A stretch of 64,000 nucleotides of DNA from Siphonodentalium dalli (GCA_032622095.1 CP136068.1:8845314-8909313); one strand, 5' to 3'. Positions 1 through 12,889 are shown, counted from the first letter of the stretch. Numbers and translations are program-made. Notes: generated by a model not told the origin, from the letters alone.

Positions 1-160
1 ACAATAACATGCAATGTACGCGATATTTATTATCTGTATAAGAACAACATATGTCTGTTATATAATATTTATTCCTGTTTATGACGATTTAACGGATGTG
101 ACTATTTAAACAGCTATACCCACAGCGAAGACGGCTCGAATCTTTAAGCCGATGTCACAT
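1..160. repeat. Dispersed repeat, copy 1
   Basis: The first 160 bases resemble 58638-58795, judged by eye at roughly three bases in four. Both contain ataacatgcaatgtacgcga and, later, a tttatg-gattt segment and an (a/c)tacccacag segment. A shorter third match lies at about 59996-60075. The two other copies lie in the intron of the peptide gene. The element may continue left of the window. Confidence 0.6.
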
Positions 161-599
161 GTGCGTGCATGAACATGTACCAAAAACGTCGATGGCTGGG
201 GTAATGCTGGACGCGTCAAAATTCAATGAATTAATTGCAATCATAACTACATGTACTTCGCAGGTGCATCATAACTTTTAACTTAATATGATTCAACCAA
301 AACTATAGAAAACGTCAATTCTAACTTCATAATAATCGAGATCATTATTATAAGCCCACGTAGGCCTGGGCCGAAGGCCCAGCCCATAGAGGGCTCTGAG
401 TGTACTGGGCGCGCACACTCGACGCTGGGAGAGCTGAATTGCAATACCGTTCCTTTGAAAATTTGTTTCTTAAAAATAGATGACCTTTGACATGCCCTAT
501 TGAACTCTTGGTATCGTCTTTCCGAGTCACCTATTTAGCGATTGGATGATCGCGTTTGTCTTAACCAATCAGAATTAACGTTGTTCACAGACGGTTGTT

Positions 600-720
600 A
601 GGCAAGTGATGCTATTCAAACAAAGTTGAAAATCACCACCTCGGATTATTATTTCCACGAATTACCAATTACAACACACGCAGTGGGTGAGAAAAAAATG
701 CTTACATTATGATATACAAG
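600..720 (+). other. Candidate noncoding first exon ending in a consensus donor
   Basis: AAG|GTGAGTA at 720/721 is a strong donor. Two CCAAT-like words (a forward one near 565, ATTGG near 541) lie upstream. A matching strong acceptor (ttctattttcag) ends at 3140. The exon carries no long reading frame, so if transcribed it would be a 5'UTR or a noncoding RNA. The left edge is arbitrary. Confidence 0.2.
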
Positions 721-2480
721 GTGAGTACATGTAGTGATGTACATGTTCAGTATCGGATGTAGGATGTACCATTGTACGCCTTGTTTGACCGCGAATGTAA
801 CCAATTCCATGCGAGGGCAGACTGACTTTTGACCGTTGACTCTAACTTCTAAGTTCTAACTTAGTTCTCAGTGACTCGGGTTCAGAGTCATAATTCCACG
901 ATTCACTCTTGCAACAAATTTCGAAATTACAATTTTAACGAATCAAGCATCTACCTCAATTGTGATTATACTTGTGAGTACTAATACTACTACTAGTATC
1001 TAACTATGTACACAGCGACAAAATTAATTTATGAACACAGTTTTGTCAAAGGTGTCATTACCTGCGACCAGAAATTATTTAGACAGAACGGAAGCTGATC
1101 CGATCGAATTCTCGCATTGTTGACTTAATCAGTTAATTGTCGATTGATAGAACACTGACATTAACCATTCTGCAATACCAAATGGCCTCACCTTCACCAC
1201 TACTAGTATGTTTATACACGTCTTCATCTTCAAGTTAATCACGATTTCAAGGAAATACCGTAGCGGGAATTGTCTTGGATCCAGCTATTATTTTTTGAAA
1301 CTTTCATCCTAATATTTGTAATAATAAAATAGTCTCTCGCTCATATATGAACATTATTATTTTTCGCTCAGTTTTAAATTTACGCAGCTACAGACACAGT
1401 TCTTATTCTTAATCGATGTTGAAGATATATTTGAGAATCGCCGGCATGCACAACATACATGCACATGTACTGCATTGCACCAGTACATATACAAAGTCCA
1501 AAAAAATATCCATGTTTCGACTGACCAAAATCCATGTTCAGGTCCTCAAACCTAATTTTGTTTCCTCGACAGCGATAATTTTTTGCCGAACTTTGTCGTT
1601 ACACACTTTTGCCTCTTCCTTTTATAAATACAAAACAAATTTAAACACAACTCCATCGTCACATGATCGTGAAAACACTATACATTAAACCTAAACAACT
1701 AGTCAACTATGCCGTACATTAAACCTAAACAACTATCATGTAAGCCTTCCATCATTATCAGTTTAACCATGCATTTTTTCGGTTTCCCCATGTAGGCCTA
1801 TCCATGTGTAAGCTGAGATATAAAATGGATTAACTTACTGAATGCGAAATCACTACATGATTTGTTGTTATGTTAAAACCCAATTGGTCTGTCTTTCAAT
1901 TCTTTTATTGTTTAGTCCGCTAACGATCAGTGAGAGCAAGTAAAATTACATTGTTCTCGTTTTGTTTCTCACAAGTAGAACTTTTCTGAAAGTAAATTTA
2001 TCTTCTCATGTGCATGGTCAGTGGCTCAGTGGACACTGATCCTCAGCGACAAGGCACTGTTCATCGCAGTTATCATGGAAACGTACATGTTAAAACTCAA
2101 CCATGTTAAGTTACTTGTACTGCTACAAACTTAGCATGAAAGATAAATGTCTTATTAGCATCCTAGTAGCAACTGTTTAAATAATGGTTCCCATCACAGA
2201 ACACATGACCAACGCTAATAATCCTCAAGCATATTAGGCCAAACAAATAATAATACCTGTGGGATAGACATATGTCCAGTTAAACTTTTCACATGCCCAT
2301 ACAATGTAATTTAACTGAGATGGGAAAGGTTATAAATATACCTTCGACAATTTCAATATTTAATCAACTATTACAGTGACCATGAACATTTTGACAAGTG
2401 TAAATTTTGGCACCTGCGAATAAAATATTGTGAGTAATTATTGGTGTGGGAGCAATCGCTCCCTTTTCCTGGGAAGGACT
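721..2480. other. AT-rich stretch without recognised features
   Basis: Reading frames are short with no protein-like pattern. A 90-codon frame at 1416-1688 is Lys/Thr/His rich and resembles no family. No tandem or inverted repeat stood out. Confidence 0.5.
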
Positions 2481-2551
2481 TGGCCAATGCATTCTCTTTT
2501 ATATGCGAGGCGCCATATTGGCGACTCTGCATTGGCACAGGGTTTTTGAAA
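2481..2551. mobile_element. Small palindromic element (CCAATGCATTCTCTT family)
   Basis: Starts ggccaatgcattctctt, passes through gcgaggcgccatattggcga and ends gcattggcacaggg. The ends match the larger copies at 21055-21250 and 50109-50318. Short and partly collapsed, it is probably a decayed nonautonomous DNA element. Confidence 0.55.
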
Positions 2552-2629
2552 AATTTCAGGAAGCTCCAGTTAGGAAAGGGTTAATAAATAACATCAACTT
2601 AGAAGCAGTATCAGCTTAGAAGATAATCA

Positions 2630-2870
2630 ATATATGTAGGAAAATTAATACACAGGGGGTACTGTAACGTGACCCAGGGATTGCCGTGGGATAGGTGCTG
2701 TGTTTCTCAGATGGTTTTAAAGTGGCACTAATAATTAGCAATAAAGAGCGTTTATCATCAGCTTAGAATATATGTAGGGGGAACTTTCTCAGGTGTCTCA
2801 TGGAATAGGTGCGGTTTACGCCAGGTAAATCAAAGAGACACTAATAATTAGCTTGGATGACTTGTAGGCA
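2630..2870. repeat. Imperfect tandem duplication, about 130 bp
   Basis: Two adjacent segments share an atatgtagg start, a gggataggtgc/ggaataggtgc block and a cactaataattagc end. No coding content. Confidence 0.5.
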
Positions 2871-3140
2871 CAATAATTATTTAACCATCATTAAAGTAAA
2901 CTCCTGATATCCCAGCTAGTAGTTACTACTGTTTATTTTTAATGTTCACAACAATGCTATTAAATTAGATGTCAGCACACATTTACATGGTTGTACTCGG
3001 TAGTTCAAACTGCTCGGCATAAAACAGGACTGTTAGTCGTTCCTTTTATTTAACAGTTGTGCAACCATACTTGTTAAAATCATGTCTGTATTGTGTATGT
3101 ATTATTGTATACTTAAATTGTTTTTATTTTCTATTTTCAG

Positions 3141-3905
3141 GGATATTTTGGATCTACATCCTGCTTATCACACATATAACTATATAACTATATCAACTAT
3201 CAGAAGTTCAACTCTGTGATCTGACATTTACTGGTTCTGAATACATTTTGAAAAGGCATCAGACAATTTCCTTGGACAAGTGTAAAATTAAAATTCACAA
3301 TCAGAGATTAAATGGAACTGTTGTATCGTGACTATGATGACACAAATGTAAAATCCACTATTTTCTGTGGGCTCTCGTCGTGGAATGTTATTCACACCCA
3401 AAGACAATATCAACATCAAGGACACAAACTTTTAATAACTTGCAGTTTCAGCTTCCTTATAATACTACTAGTAGAAGGAAATGATGAGAAAACAGGATAA
3501 CAGAAAATACATCATCTATTCTAAATTATATTGGAGGTAGTCATGTGTGCAATGGATACTTTTGGGGTGGATGCATACATGTGTAATATGTGTAAAAGGT
3601 ATAGTGATTCTTGACCTGAGGTCACCAAGGCATTCACTGCAGGAAGCTGATGTATATTTATTTATTCAGTGCAAAACATCTTATGAAAGTACAAGGTATT
3701 GATCCAATTGTTCTAAGGAAAATATACACTGCTTCAATTCTGGAGAATGTAAATCTTGTTCTATTACGTTTGGAAAGTGCCATAATTTACACTTGAAGGT
3801 GACTGTACATGTATGTCTAACAGGAAGTGTAATGAAAAGACATGAAGACTCCTGGCCAGTCCTGTGTGATGTGATTGCCTTCTGATTTAATAAAATATTG
3901 GTGCC
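3141..3905 (+). other. Candidate second exon of a noncoding or short-ORF transcript
   Basis: It begins after a pyrimidine-rich acceptor and ends near an AATAAA at about 3888. Inside is only a 62-codon frame (3312-3500) with no recognised domain. With the donor at 721 it would make a two-exon transcript with a 2.4-kb intron. This rests on splice and polyadenylation motifs only. Confidence 0.2.
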
Positions 3906-4058
3906 AACAATATGATCATATTATTTTGAACTAAATCCAAATTCACCAACAAGCAATATTGTTATTAGAATGAGATACTGCCATCATACCGGTTGGTATT
4001 TTTTCATTCTTGCCTCATTTGTCATGTTCCAGGGGTCAGCGTGTGCAATAAAGAGAGG

Positions 4059-4211
4059 ATCTACAACGAGTCCCCAGTTTATAGCGGAATTTACAAAATG
4101 AGTCCAGAAAATTAGATCTGGACGAGCCTTCGTTGAGGTCCAGACCTAATGTAGTGGACGAGTTTTGTAAATTCCGCCATGTAGCCTATACTATGGGGAC
4201 GAGTTGTAGAT
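4059..4211. repeat. Inverted repeat / hairpin
   Basis: The arms begin atctacaacgagtcccca and end tggggacgagttgtagat. Further matches follow inside (ggaatttacaaaa against ttttgtaaattcc, gtccaga against tctggac). The arms cover about 65 bases with a short loop, so the whole segment folds back on itself like a small foldback element. Confidence 0.75.
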
Positions 4212-4295
4212 TATATTTATTACATGATCTAAAGCCTCGACAAAACCTACTTAAACAAGTGGGACGCTAAACTAACATCGGCTTCTATAAGACGC

Positions 4296-6370
4296 CCATA
4301 TGGTTGCGACATTGATCAACTCATCCTAGAATATAGACTGAAAGTCCTTTATCTATGTACCAGCTCAGTGTGAAAATGAGTGACGTGAGAGCGCATTAAA
4401 ATATATAATACGGCCTTAGAATTGTGACATAACCAGTAATTGTGTACAGTGTTCTCAACGCTACCTGCTATTAGAGTTTTGATGCTGATGGTGCTTGGTG
4501 TCTATTAAATTTAAACAATTTCATGACTTGAGTTTCGGGAAATATTACGAAAACCCTGTGCCAACGCATTCTCTTACATATACGAGGCTTCCTATATAAG
4601 AGAAGGCACTGGAACATGGTCTTTAATGCTGCAACAGTGCAACTCCCAGCATTAAAAGGTTAAACAAATATTGCAGGAAAAATACAAACAGTCACTAAAT
4701 GCTTAAAATTTCCAGGTTGTGTGAATAAATCTATGAGTTTAAATCGTTATATATATTTAGGCACTTTCATTGAAGAAACTGTGTTAAGCAACATCCATAA
4801 TGCAGGGATGTAGAGACACTTGTGGGGAAGCGTCAGTTAGAATAAGCCGTTCCAGCGTGTGATTAACAGCCCCGCATATGAACATGTTAGTGGTCCCTGG
4901 TATATGACATACTTGCATGCGTCGCGTAAGGATAACAATTTCAATTTGACTGATCGTGCGATCATTACGCCATTGCACTCGTCCGATATACGGCAACAGT
5001 AACTCGCGCATGCGATTTTGTGTATATATTCCGTACCAAGCGTGCGATATTGATGTCGTGTCAAGTGCGTCCATACGCGTGCGACATACAGTATATGACA
5101 ATAGTTTGACAAACCGTTAGTGGTATACTATGTTCAATCGTGGCTAATTCTTAATTTCACATTGCGTTCTAGAGTTGGGATAAGTCGATATTCCGGAAGG
5201 GGCGCTCACATGCCATGGTTGCGACATCGATCAATGGATCCTCGCATATGGACTGAACATTGCTTTATTGACGTATAGTAGCACAGTGCACAAAGTGTAC
5301 ACAAAATAAAGCCTTAAAATGTTTACATAACCAGTAATTGGGTACAGTATTCTCGACTACGTGTATGACTGAATGTTGGTGCTGATGGTGTTTGTTGTCC
5401 GTATTATTTTGAAGCAGATATGACAATTATCGCATGAAATATACAAATGAAGTCACTAAAATGCAGGTTTTATGATTAAATCTATGCGGTTTTTTTTAAC
5501 CTGAAATTGAGCACTTTCATTCAAGAAACAGTGTTAGGCAACATCTATCTTGAAGGGATATAGAGTCATCGGTGGGGAAGAGTCAGTTAGAATATATAGA
5601 TCGAGCGTGTGGTAAACAGACCAAATTGCATGTGTGTTACTGGTCGATAGTGTATGATACTCATGCATGCGTATCTTAAGGAGAACAATAATGTTTTTTG
5701 GCAGATTGTGCTATCCTACGCCATTGAACTCGTCCGATATACTGACAACAGTAACCCACACGCGTAGTTTTGTGTATATATTCCATACCAATCGTGCGAC
5801 ATTGATATCGTGTCATAAGTGCATCCATATGCGACATACACTAGTTATGGCAATAGTCTGTCCAACCGGTAGTGGTACATTGTATTCAATCGTGGCTACT
5901 TCTTAATTTCACATTGCGTTCCCAAGTTGATCAACATATCCTGGTATATATATTGACTAAAAATAGCTTTATTGACGTAGTAGCAGTGTACACATTATTG
6001 ATGTAGGAACGCTTTACACAAGCAAATAACGTCTTATAACGGTGTGACATAACCAGTAATTGGGTACAATATTCTCGATCTGGTATGACTGGATTTTGGG
6101 AATTATGTGCATGCCTGTGTCGCGTAAGGATGACACTTAGGGTATTGGCTGAACGTGCGGTCCTTACACATTGCAATCGTTCGATATACTGATACAAGTA
6201 ACACACGCGTGCGGTTTTGTGTATGTATCCCACATTTTGATATAGTGTCAAATGTATGCGTTCATATGCTTGCGACATACACTGTGACATGGGTCTGTCA
6301 ATCGGTTAATGTCACTATGTTCAATCGTGCATGGTTAGTTCTTAATGTCACACATGTGTTCTTTAGTTGG
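4296..6370. repeat. Tandem triplication of a 0.7-0.9 kb unit
   Basis: Units lie at about 4296-5210, 5211-5925 and 5926-6370, the last truncated. Shared blocks include ggttgcgaca(t)tgatcaa starts, cagtaattg(g/t)gtaca, gcactttcatt-aagaaac, gtggggaag-gtcagttagaat and gcgtaaggat-ac. Unit 1 is longer partly because it carries a small palindromic element at 4554-4615. Open frames in the units are not conserved as protein. Confidence 0.7.
4554..4615. mobile_element. Small palindromic element in the first tandem unit
   Basis: Starts ccctgtgccaacgcattctc, has tacgaggc in the middle, and ends tataagagaaggcactgg. It belongs to the family seen at 2481, 21055, 50109 and 53135. It is missing from the second tandem unit, so it came in after that duplication or was lost from unit 2. 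Confidence 0.5.
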
Positions 6371-7280
6371 GATATGGCCTTGTTCCTTCAGATTGTGAAC
6401 TGTACTATACTATATGACGTCACCATGTGCTCACACAATTCCCTCCAATTTATGCAAATGTAGTGCAGAATTTCAACACACAACTTGGAGCATATTGTAC
6501 TGTAATTTTGTATATCTCCACGCTGTCAAGCAGACCAGATCTTCGGTGTTACCAGTAAACACATCGAGTAGATACCATGTTGTGAACATGTGAACAGTGT
6601 CGCACAAAAGAACACCTCTTCGAAAGTTCTATTTGAGCACAGGAAGAAATGTCATTATTTCCCTTTATCTTTCGTCGACTAATTTCGATACCAGTATAAT
6701 TCAAAAGCGGTAATTATTATAAATGTATTTTGGATCGCAAACTGCCAGATTTAATCTACGTGGGCTTTTTTACGTTTACGTATGGTCATATTATCTTCCC
6801 TATATGCTCCCGGCGTGTTCCATTTATATCCACAATAAAAACCTCAAACTCATCAATTTGCTTTTGGTGCGATGCTAGATATTGTAATTAAGTTAGTCAA
6901 ATGTATTTGATAACTCACTGCCTACCGGTTGGTTTACGTCGACTAGACTCACAACGTAGTACGCAATACGTCACATCGATAACAACGAAATCAGGCCTTC
7001 GAGCGAGTGATCTCTATTTCACGAGCAAATAACCCGCGAAATGTATCACTGGATACGGGGTACGCTCACACCGTTTAGCTAACTGTTAGTTGTATAACAT
7101 CATACATGTATATCACAGATAACAGATGAGTATAATAATATGTACAGATTAGCAATATTATCGATGCGGACAACGGGCAGACATACCAGTTGTGCTTAAC
7201 GCCAAAAACATATATTTACAGTGCGTCCGTTTCGCGCAGTTATCGTTTCGATCTCGACAATATTTAAACAACACAGTATT
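6371..7280. other. Upstream region of the GT31 gene
   Basis: About 0.9 kb with no coding pattern and no recognised repeat. It should hold at least part of the 5'UTR intron of the GT31 gene. The promoter and first exon were not identified. Confidence 0.4.
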
Positions 7281-7292
7281 CTTTATTTCCAG
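7281..7292 (+). promoter_or_regulatory. Splice acceptor before the GT31 start codon
   Basis: A pyrimidine-rich stretch ending in AG (ctttatttccag) lies two bases upstream of the GT31 ATG. It implies a noncoding upstream exon whose position is not visible here. Single-coding-exon GT31 genes behind a 5'UTR intron are common in animals. Confidence 0.6.
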
Positions 7293-7294
7293 GA

Positions 7295-8284
7295 ATGTGT
7301 TGGTTGAGATCCGTTGTCAGGTGGCAAACAAAACAAATTGGAGTACGACACAAGCTGTTTGCGATTGCTGCTTCAGTTCTGTTCATTGTGATGTGTTATA
7401 ACGTTGAACTGCGTCCACCAGATAACAGCTATACTATTGGCGTTACCAGGGTTACACGACTAAACCATAGTTACCTAATAAAACCGAAAATCGTGTGCGA
7501 GAAGGAGGCTCGTCCCTTCTCACTTGTTCTCATTACATCAATTCCCTCTCATCAACGAAAACGAAACGGCATCCGCACGACATGGGGCAGTGTGGCAAGC
7601 GAAGGTTCATGGCCAGGGATGCCAAGACATGGAATTGAAATGATAAAAATAGTGTTCATGTTTGGTCGCGGTGATGAGGATGACATGTCTCATATATTGC
7701 TGGACGAGGCTAAGGAATACGGGGATATTCTACAGCAGGACTACGTTGAGAGTTATTATAATTTAACTTTAAAAGTTCTTTTAGGTCTGACGTGGATGAA
7801 AGACGAGTGCTCAAATGCGAGACGAGTGTTGAAGGTCGATGATGACACGTTCATTCATTTGCCGTTGTTGTTCAAGGAGCTTTCTGTTCTCGACGACAAT
7901 ACTATATTCGGGTTCTGTTATTACTATTCATTTACAAAGAGGTATCACCCGAAATATGGAGTGGCGTATTCTGATTACCCATATATAATGTATCCTCCGT
8001 ACTGTCAGGGAAATATGTATGTGATTCCCAGTTGGTTAGCAAAATACATCCATACTGTGGCTGGATATTACAGTATATTTCCGATGGAGGATGTGTACAT
8101 TACTGGGCTGCTTCCGTTGGCCATACGCCCGAAGCACATGAGCGTATCGTCCGGGATGTATGATCCCGAAAATAGGCCACATAGATGTGATTTCGTAAGA
8201 GGAGCGAAAGTCTTCGGGAGAGATGTGGGCGCATTACTCGCAGCAGACATTTGGCAAACACTTAAGGATGGAAAATGTACGTGA
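7295..8284 (+). CDS. Beta-1,3-galactosyl/N-acetylglucosaminyltransferase, GT31 family
   Basis: Complete 329-residue protein with the layout of a Golgi type II glycosyltransferase. It has a short basic cytosolic tail (residues 1-20), one membrane segment at about 21-37, then a lumenal GT31 domain from about residue 74. Family motifs in order: RNGIRTTWG (90-98), FMFGRG (121-126), EYGDILQQDYVESYYNLTLK (141-160), the metal/UDP-sugar motif VDDD (181-184), YPPYCQGNMYVIP (233-245) and EDVYITG (265-271). Sequons lie at N57 and N156. Members transfer Gal or GlcNAc from the UDP-sugar in beta-1,3 linkage to glycan chains; donor and acceptor cannot be read from sequence. A splice acceptor (ctttatttccag, ending at 7292) lies two bases before the ATG, so the coding region looks like one exon behind a 5'UTR intron. 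This ATG gives the full cytosolic tail and membrane anchor. No clear polyadenylation signal was seen close downstream. Length is at the short end of the family's usual 310-420 residues. Confidence 0.93.
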   Translation: MCWLRSVVRWQTKQIGVRHKLFAIAASVLFIVMCYNVELRPPDNSYTIGVTRVTRLNHSYLIKPKIVCEKEARPFSLVLITSIPSHQRKRNGIRTTWGSVASEGSWPGMPRHGIEMIKIVFMFGRGDEDDMSHILLDEAKEYGDILQQDYVESYYNLTLKVLLGLTWMKDECSNARRVLKVDDDTFIHLPLLFKELSVLDDNTIFGFCYYYSFTKRYHPKYGVAYSDYPYIMYPPYCQGNMYVIPSWLAKYIHTVAGYYSIFPMEDVYITGLLPLAIRPKHMSVSSGMYDPENRPHRCDFVRGAKVFGRDVGALLAADIWQTLKDGKCT

Positions 8285-10210
8285 TGCGGATATATCCTCG
8301 TTAGTTAGAGACGTGGTAACAGGGATGTGTTGTCTCACCCCACTAACTTCAGCCACAACATTCAACAGTTGGACACAGTTTAATGCATGCATCATATTCT
8401 CAGAACAAAAACGTGCCATATTAATCAGAAATCATGGCAGTTTGCAGTAAAGTTAAAACACGATCTTTATATTTACCACATCTGGAATGGGGTAAACATG
8501 AACGTTTTCTAATACATACATATCGGCCTGGAGGTCAGAGTTCATTCCCTGTTGTGTTGCACAGAACGCTGCCATCTCGTACACAGACTGAGAGCAAACC
8601 ACTCATTATTTTATCTAAGACTTTTGTTTGGAATTATTCTGAGAAACAGAACTGTCCGTATTCATTTGAAAATTGGCTTGATCAAGACAGAATGAATTGC
8701 AACTGACAAAACACTTGGTTTAAACAATATTTATTTCTACCCTCAATTAATACATGTATACATGAAGCAAGACGTTGAACATTATGATTTATATGACAAA
8801 ACACTTAATCAAGCATGTTAGATTTAATAACGAAAATATACCGCGTCCCAAAATAATCGGAAAAACCAATTATCTATTTATAAAACCTACATAGGACCAT
8901 GGATTTCTATAATTTGGAAATCAGTATACACCGGTGGCGTTAATGAGCGTGGGAGAGTCGAATTGGGGGGACTTCCAGTATTTATAGTTCCAATGTCTGA
9001 ACAAATGAGGTCAAGTTAAAAGTCATAAATATTTAAATGACGTGTTCATCCGCGCAACTGAAGTTTGTGTTGAACGCCGGACAATCACTTGGTCAAAGAT
9101 TACTTTGTCACATATCGATAAAATCAATAACTTATGAACAGGACATTCCATGAGCTGTCGGGTATTCGGAATCCCTGCTATTTGGTGGCCATTAAAGCCA
9201 CACACCTCGTATTAAATACCACCATATTTCCGGAAAAGGGAAGTTCGACTATATTTACCTTTGATTTACCTTTTTGTTTGCGCAATTTTAGAAATGAAAA
9301 TAAAATTTATTTTGTTTTCCTCTCCAGCTATAGTTGAGATATGATTTGAATTGATCTAGGGAGTTAGCTGTCACACATAGATCTGTCAGATTGTTCCAGT
9401 TTGTCGTACTCCTGGAAACGAAATTGTTCTTGGCTAGGTTGGTGTTATATCGCTTCTTATATCTTTTGCTTGGGTGTCCTCTGGTTCTGCTATCTTTGTG
9501 TTTTTTCCAATGTTTTTGTCAGCCGTACTTTATCTATGTTGTTTTGTATTTTGTAAAGCTGGATATGACTATCGCGCGATGCATGGATATTCATGCAAAC
9601 ATAGACATTAGCCATCACATAGACACCGTTGCAACAATAATTAATTGTGCTTGGCCAATGACACACGATACTGCTGTCAGTTGTTCAAACCATGACCTGC
9701 ATCTTGTGATGTGATTAATCAGTCGTCCTCAATTAGTCTGAACACAAGTAACTCTGGATGTTTTAATAACTCAATCATGAATTAACATGAAATTAGAGAT
9801 GAATGTGAACATATATACACTATTTATAACATAGTCATCGTCATCATCTCACCATCACTAGTCCGTGAATATTCTATCAATGTAGTCCATAAGCATGATA
9901 ACGCGGCGATTCACGTTCATTGAGTGATTGAGACAATTCAGACAATGTCAGCTCTACGCAAATGGTGGACAAGAACATATAACACGTTGACAATCGAAAT
10001 AGTTCGAGAACGATTTGATAAAACTAATACAAATATTTTCGGTATAAAAAACAGGGACATGACGATGGAGGTGTCTCACTTACCAGTCCCGGCAAACCAG
10101 AAATATGTTGAAATCGTTTTGAAAGTTTTACGCACCAATATATAATCTGAAATATGTTGTTTTTAGACCAAAATTCATATGTTTTTCAACTATTGGTAAA
10201 ACTGTTGGAA
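8285..10210. other. Downstream of GT31: 3'UTR and unassigned DNA
   Basis: Frames of 60-107 codons here show no domain and low-quality composition. The first few hundred bases are probably GT31 3'UTR. No canonical AATAAA was seen near the stop codon. Confidence 0.4.
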
Positions 10211-10214
10211 TTAA

Positions 10215-10650
10215 TTAATTTTTCCAGGTCTTGAGAATTTGGTCTGATTCAAAGGATCTGGTGCATGTTCACATTCCAAGTTGGACACTACCGCGGGACC
10301 ACCGAAACACGTTCCTTGAGCCAAATAAGTGCTTCATAATGTTATCAACTTCCCGTATACATGAGTGGAATAATTGTTCTATATATATTTGCCATATATA
10401 ATAATTATGCATTAATTAATATATGTGTGGAATATAGTTGGAACATTTTGGACGAAATGTGAGGGGCTGATGAAATTTCCCGGAATTGCGAATTTGGTCT
10501 GATTCAAAGGATCTGGTGCAGATTAAAATTCCAAGTTGGACACTACCACCGGGACCCTCTAACCACGTTCCTTGGGTCAAATAAGTGCGTCATACTGTTA
10601 TCAACTTCCCACAAAGAGTGAAATAATTGCTCTCTATATTTACCATGTGT
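10215..10650. repeat. Tandem duplication, period about 260 bp
   Basis: Two copies (about 10215-10410 and 10475-10650) share gaatttggtctgattcaaag, gatctggtgca, ccaagttggacactacc, ccaaataagtgc/tcaaataagtgc and gttatcaacttccc. Confidence 0.8.
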
Positions 10651-11690
10651 AATAATATACATTTCTTGATATATGAGTTCATGATCCAATCATATTTGAC
10701 TCATTTTGATAACCATGCAAAAGGTGTTATATAAGATATTTCCAACAGTTGGAAAGTTTGATGAGCCAACAATTAGAAAATTGCAACCCATAGGAGTGGT
10801 GTAACTGCAATGCAACGTCGGGTCGGGTGGTGCAGTGTTAAATTACAAATTGGAGATTTCTATATCATCACTATATAAGTATACATGCAACTTAGGCACG
10901 ATTCTGGTGTATTTAGTCGGAGGTGACGACAGGGGGTTTGGTTAAAATTGTTAACTTGGAAATTAATGCCTGATATAATATTAGTAGGAATATTTACACC
11001 ACATATAGCTTGAAACTCTTCGATTTCCAACCAGTAATATGTGGGGCCATGATGTTTTAGACCAACAGTAACATATTGCTCTACTTTTGATCAAAATTTT
11101 GGTCTCAAATAACCATCACATGGAAACTTTCCAATTGTAGGGGGGTGACAAATTGGACAATTCATGCAGTTGGAAAGTTTGAGGTACTAGTATGAAAGTT
11201 CCATTCTAACGCAAAGGGCTGCAAATGGAATTTGGCGAATATATTAGTTTGGTCTGGATTAATGAGGGTGAGGAACAGAATATCATTCTAATTGTATGTA
11301 CATGAACACGAGCTTACATATCACATCAACAGACAACACACACCCTCTCGACCACACCCGTACGCATATACAATCTAACACATTACGCAGACACACACAC
11401 AACCGTACATACACACGTTAGGATGCACTGTCACAACAGCACTCCATAAGCAGTTGCATACAATTACAAAAGGAACTCTAGTTGGAGTTGGATATATTTT
11501 CATTTGTATTGTGACAGGGGTTTGATGTAGGGCATCAACCACCAACGGCACTCCCCAAATTTTACCGAACTGTTCAGTAGTTGTTAATTTAAGAATGAAT
11601 ATATGTTAAAATGTCACTGATATTTTGATCTGCCATTCTGTGTTTTGTGAGATAACGACCCATTATAATCTCACAACTTGATTCAAACTA
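10651..11690. other. Unassigned AT-rich DNA with a scattered short repeat
   Basis: The word gttggaaagttt recurs, with its complement aaactttccaa, at about 10749, 11124 and 11171. The 11330-11420 part is CA-rich. No gene recognised. Confidence 0.4.
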
Positions 11691-11694
11691 TACG

Positions 11695-12755
11695 AATGTC
11701 CCAATATATAAAACCCCAAACTCAGATATTCATGTTCGGTTCTTAACGAAACCTCACACGTCTTACTCCCAGCGAAGACATACACACAATGAAGATGGCT
11801 CCCAAATATGGTCAAGGGAAATGACCATAACGGAGGAAACAATCCCGATGTGTATTGCCAAACGCCTCATCTAATATGCATCCCAAATAGTATATAAGAA
11901 ACAACCACATCCCATCACTTCATGCTTTCATTAGACTCATCTCATCTCGAGGTTAGTATACCTCTCCAGGCATCACCCAAACCAGGAATCACCCATTCGG
12001 CGACCTCACTTCGCGGCGACTCTTGATCATCATATTGTATACACTGCTTATCTTATTCACGACGTAATAAAGACTTGTACCTAATATATCTATGTGTTCA
12101 TTACCTCACAGTTTGGTGTGAATTTTTTGTTTTAGATCAACAGTCGAATATTTCTGTCTTTCGTTTAAATGTGTGGACTAAAAATTGGGGAAAACATCCT
12201 CAACAGTTTGAAATCTTGTGCCATTCGTTGGAAACTTCCAACTCAAGGCGCGGTGTGTATAGAATTTCCCAGAGATGGGAAACCTTGGTCCAAGTGGGGG
12301 GTGAAAATACCAAAGTGTGTGACATAATACACATGCCCCATTATATTCCCATAACTTTATTCAATGACATATAACACTCCGTGTATATTATATAACTGTC
12401 CCAATAGGTAGAACCCCAAACTCGAATATCCGTGTTCGGTTCCTTAAGGAAACCTCACACATCTTACTCCCTACCAAAACCTACACACAATGAAGACGGC
12501 TCCCCAAATATGGTCATAGAAAATTAACATAACAGCGAGACCAATCCCGATGTGTATTACCAAGCACCTCATTATGTAAATACAATTCCCCAAGTTATCA
12601 TGCTTTTCCTATTCCACTTCCGAGCCTCTAATGCGTAGAGGCTCGACTATTGTAATACTAGGGTCATCGTTGGTCACATATGTATACACTGCTTGTATCG
12701 TATTCACGACGTATTAAAGACGTGTACCTATATCTATGTGTCCATTACATCACAT
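11695..12755. repeat. Direct duplication, LTR-like in places
   Basis: Copies at about 11695-12110 and 12390-12755 share gtcccaat, accccaaactc, gttcggttc, aacctcacac, cttactccc, cacacaatgaaga, aatcccgatgtgtatt and attcacgacgta(a/t)taaaga-ttgtacct. Each has a TATA-like start side (first copy tatataaaacccc) and an (A/T)ATAAAGAC-like end, as in LTRs. No gag-pol frame lies between or beside them, so a plain tandem duplication is as likely. Confidence 0.6.
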
Positions 12756-12810
12756 AGTATTTATGGTACCGTTGAGCAGTTCTGCGTCTCACAACTTGAA
12801 GTCTCAGCCA

Positions 12811-12888
12811 CTAGACGACCACTGCCAAGATACCTACTAGACGACCACTGACAAGATACATACTAGACGACCACTGACAAGATACACA
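12811..12888. repeat. 26-bp minisatellite, three copies
   Basis: Unit ctagacgaccactgacaaga plus six bases (tacata and variants), with a partial fourth copy starting at 12889. Confidence 0.85.
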
Positions 12889-12889
12889 C

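Noticed and set aside
11695-12755. Complete LTR retrotransposon
   Set aside because: The two LTR-like copies are about 280 bases apart with no gag, protease or polymerase frame and no clear primer site.
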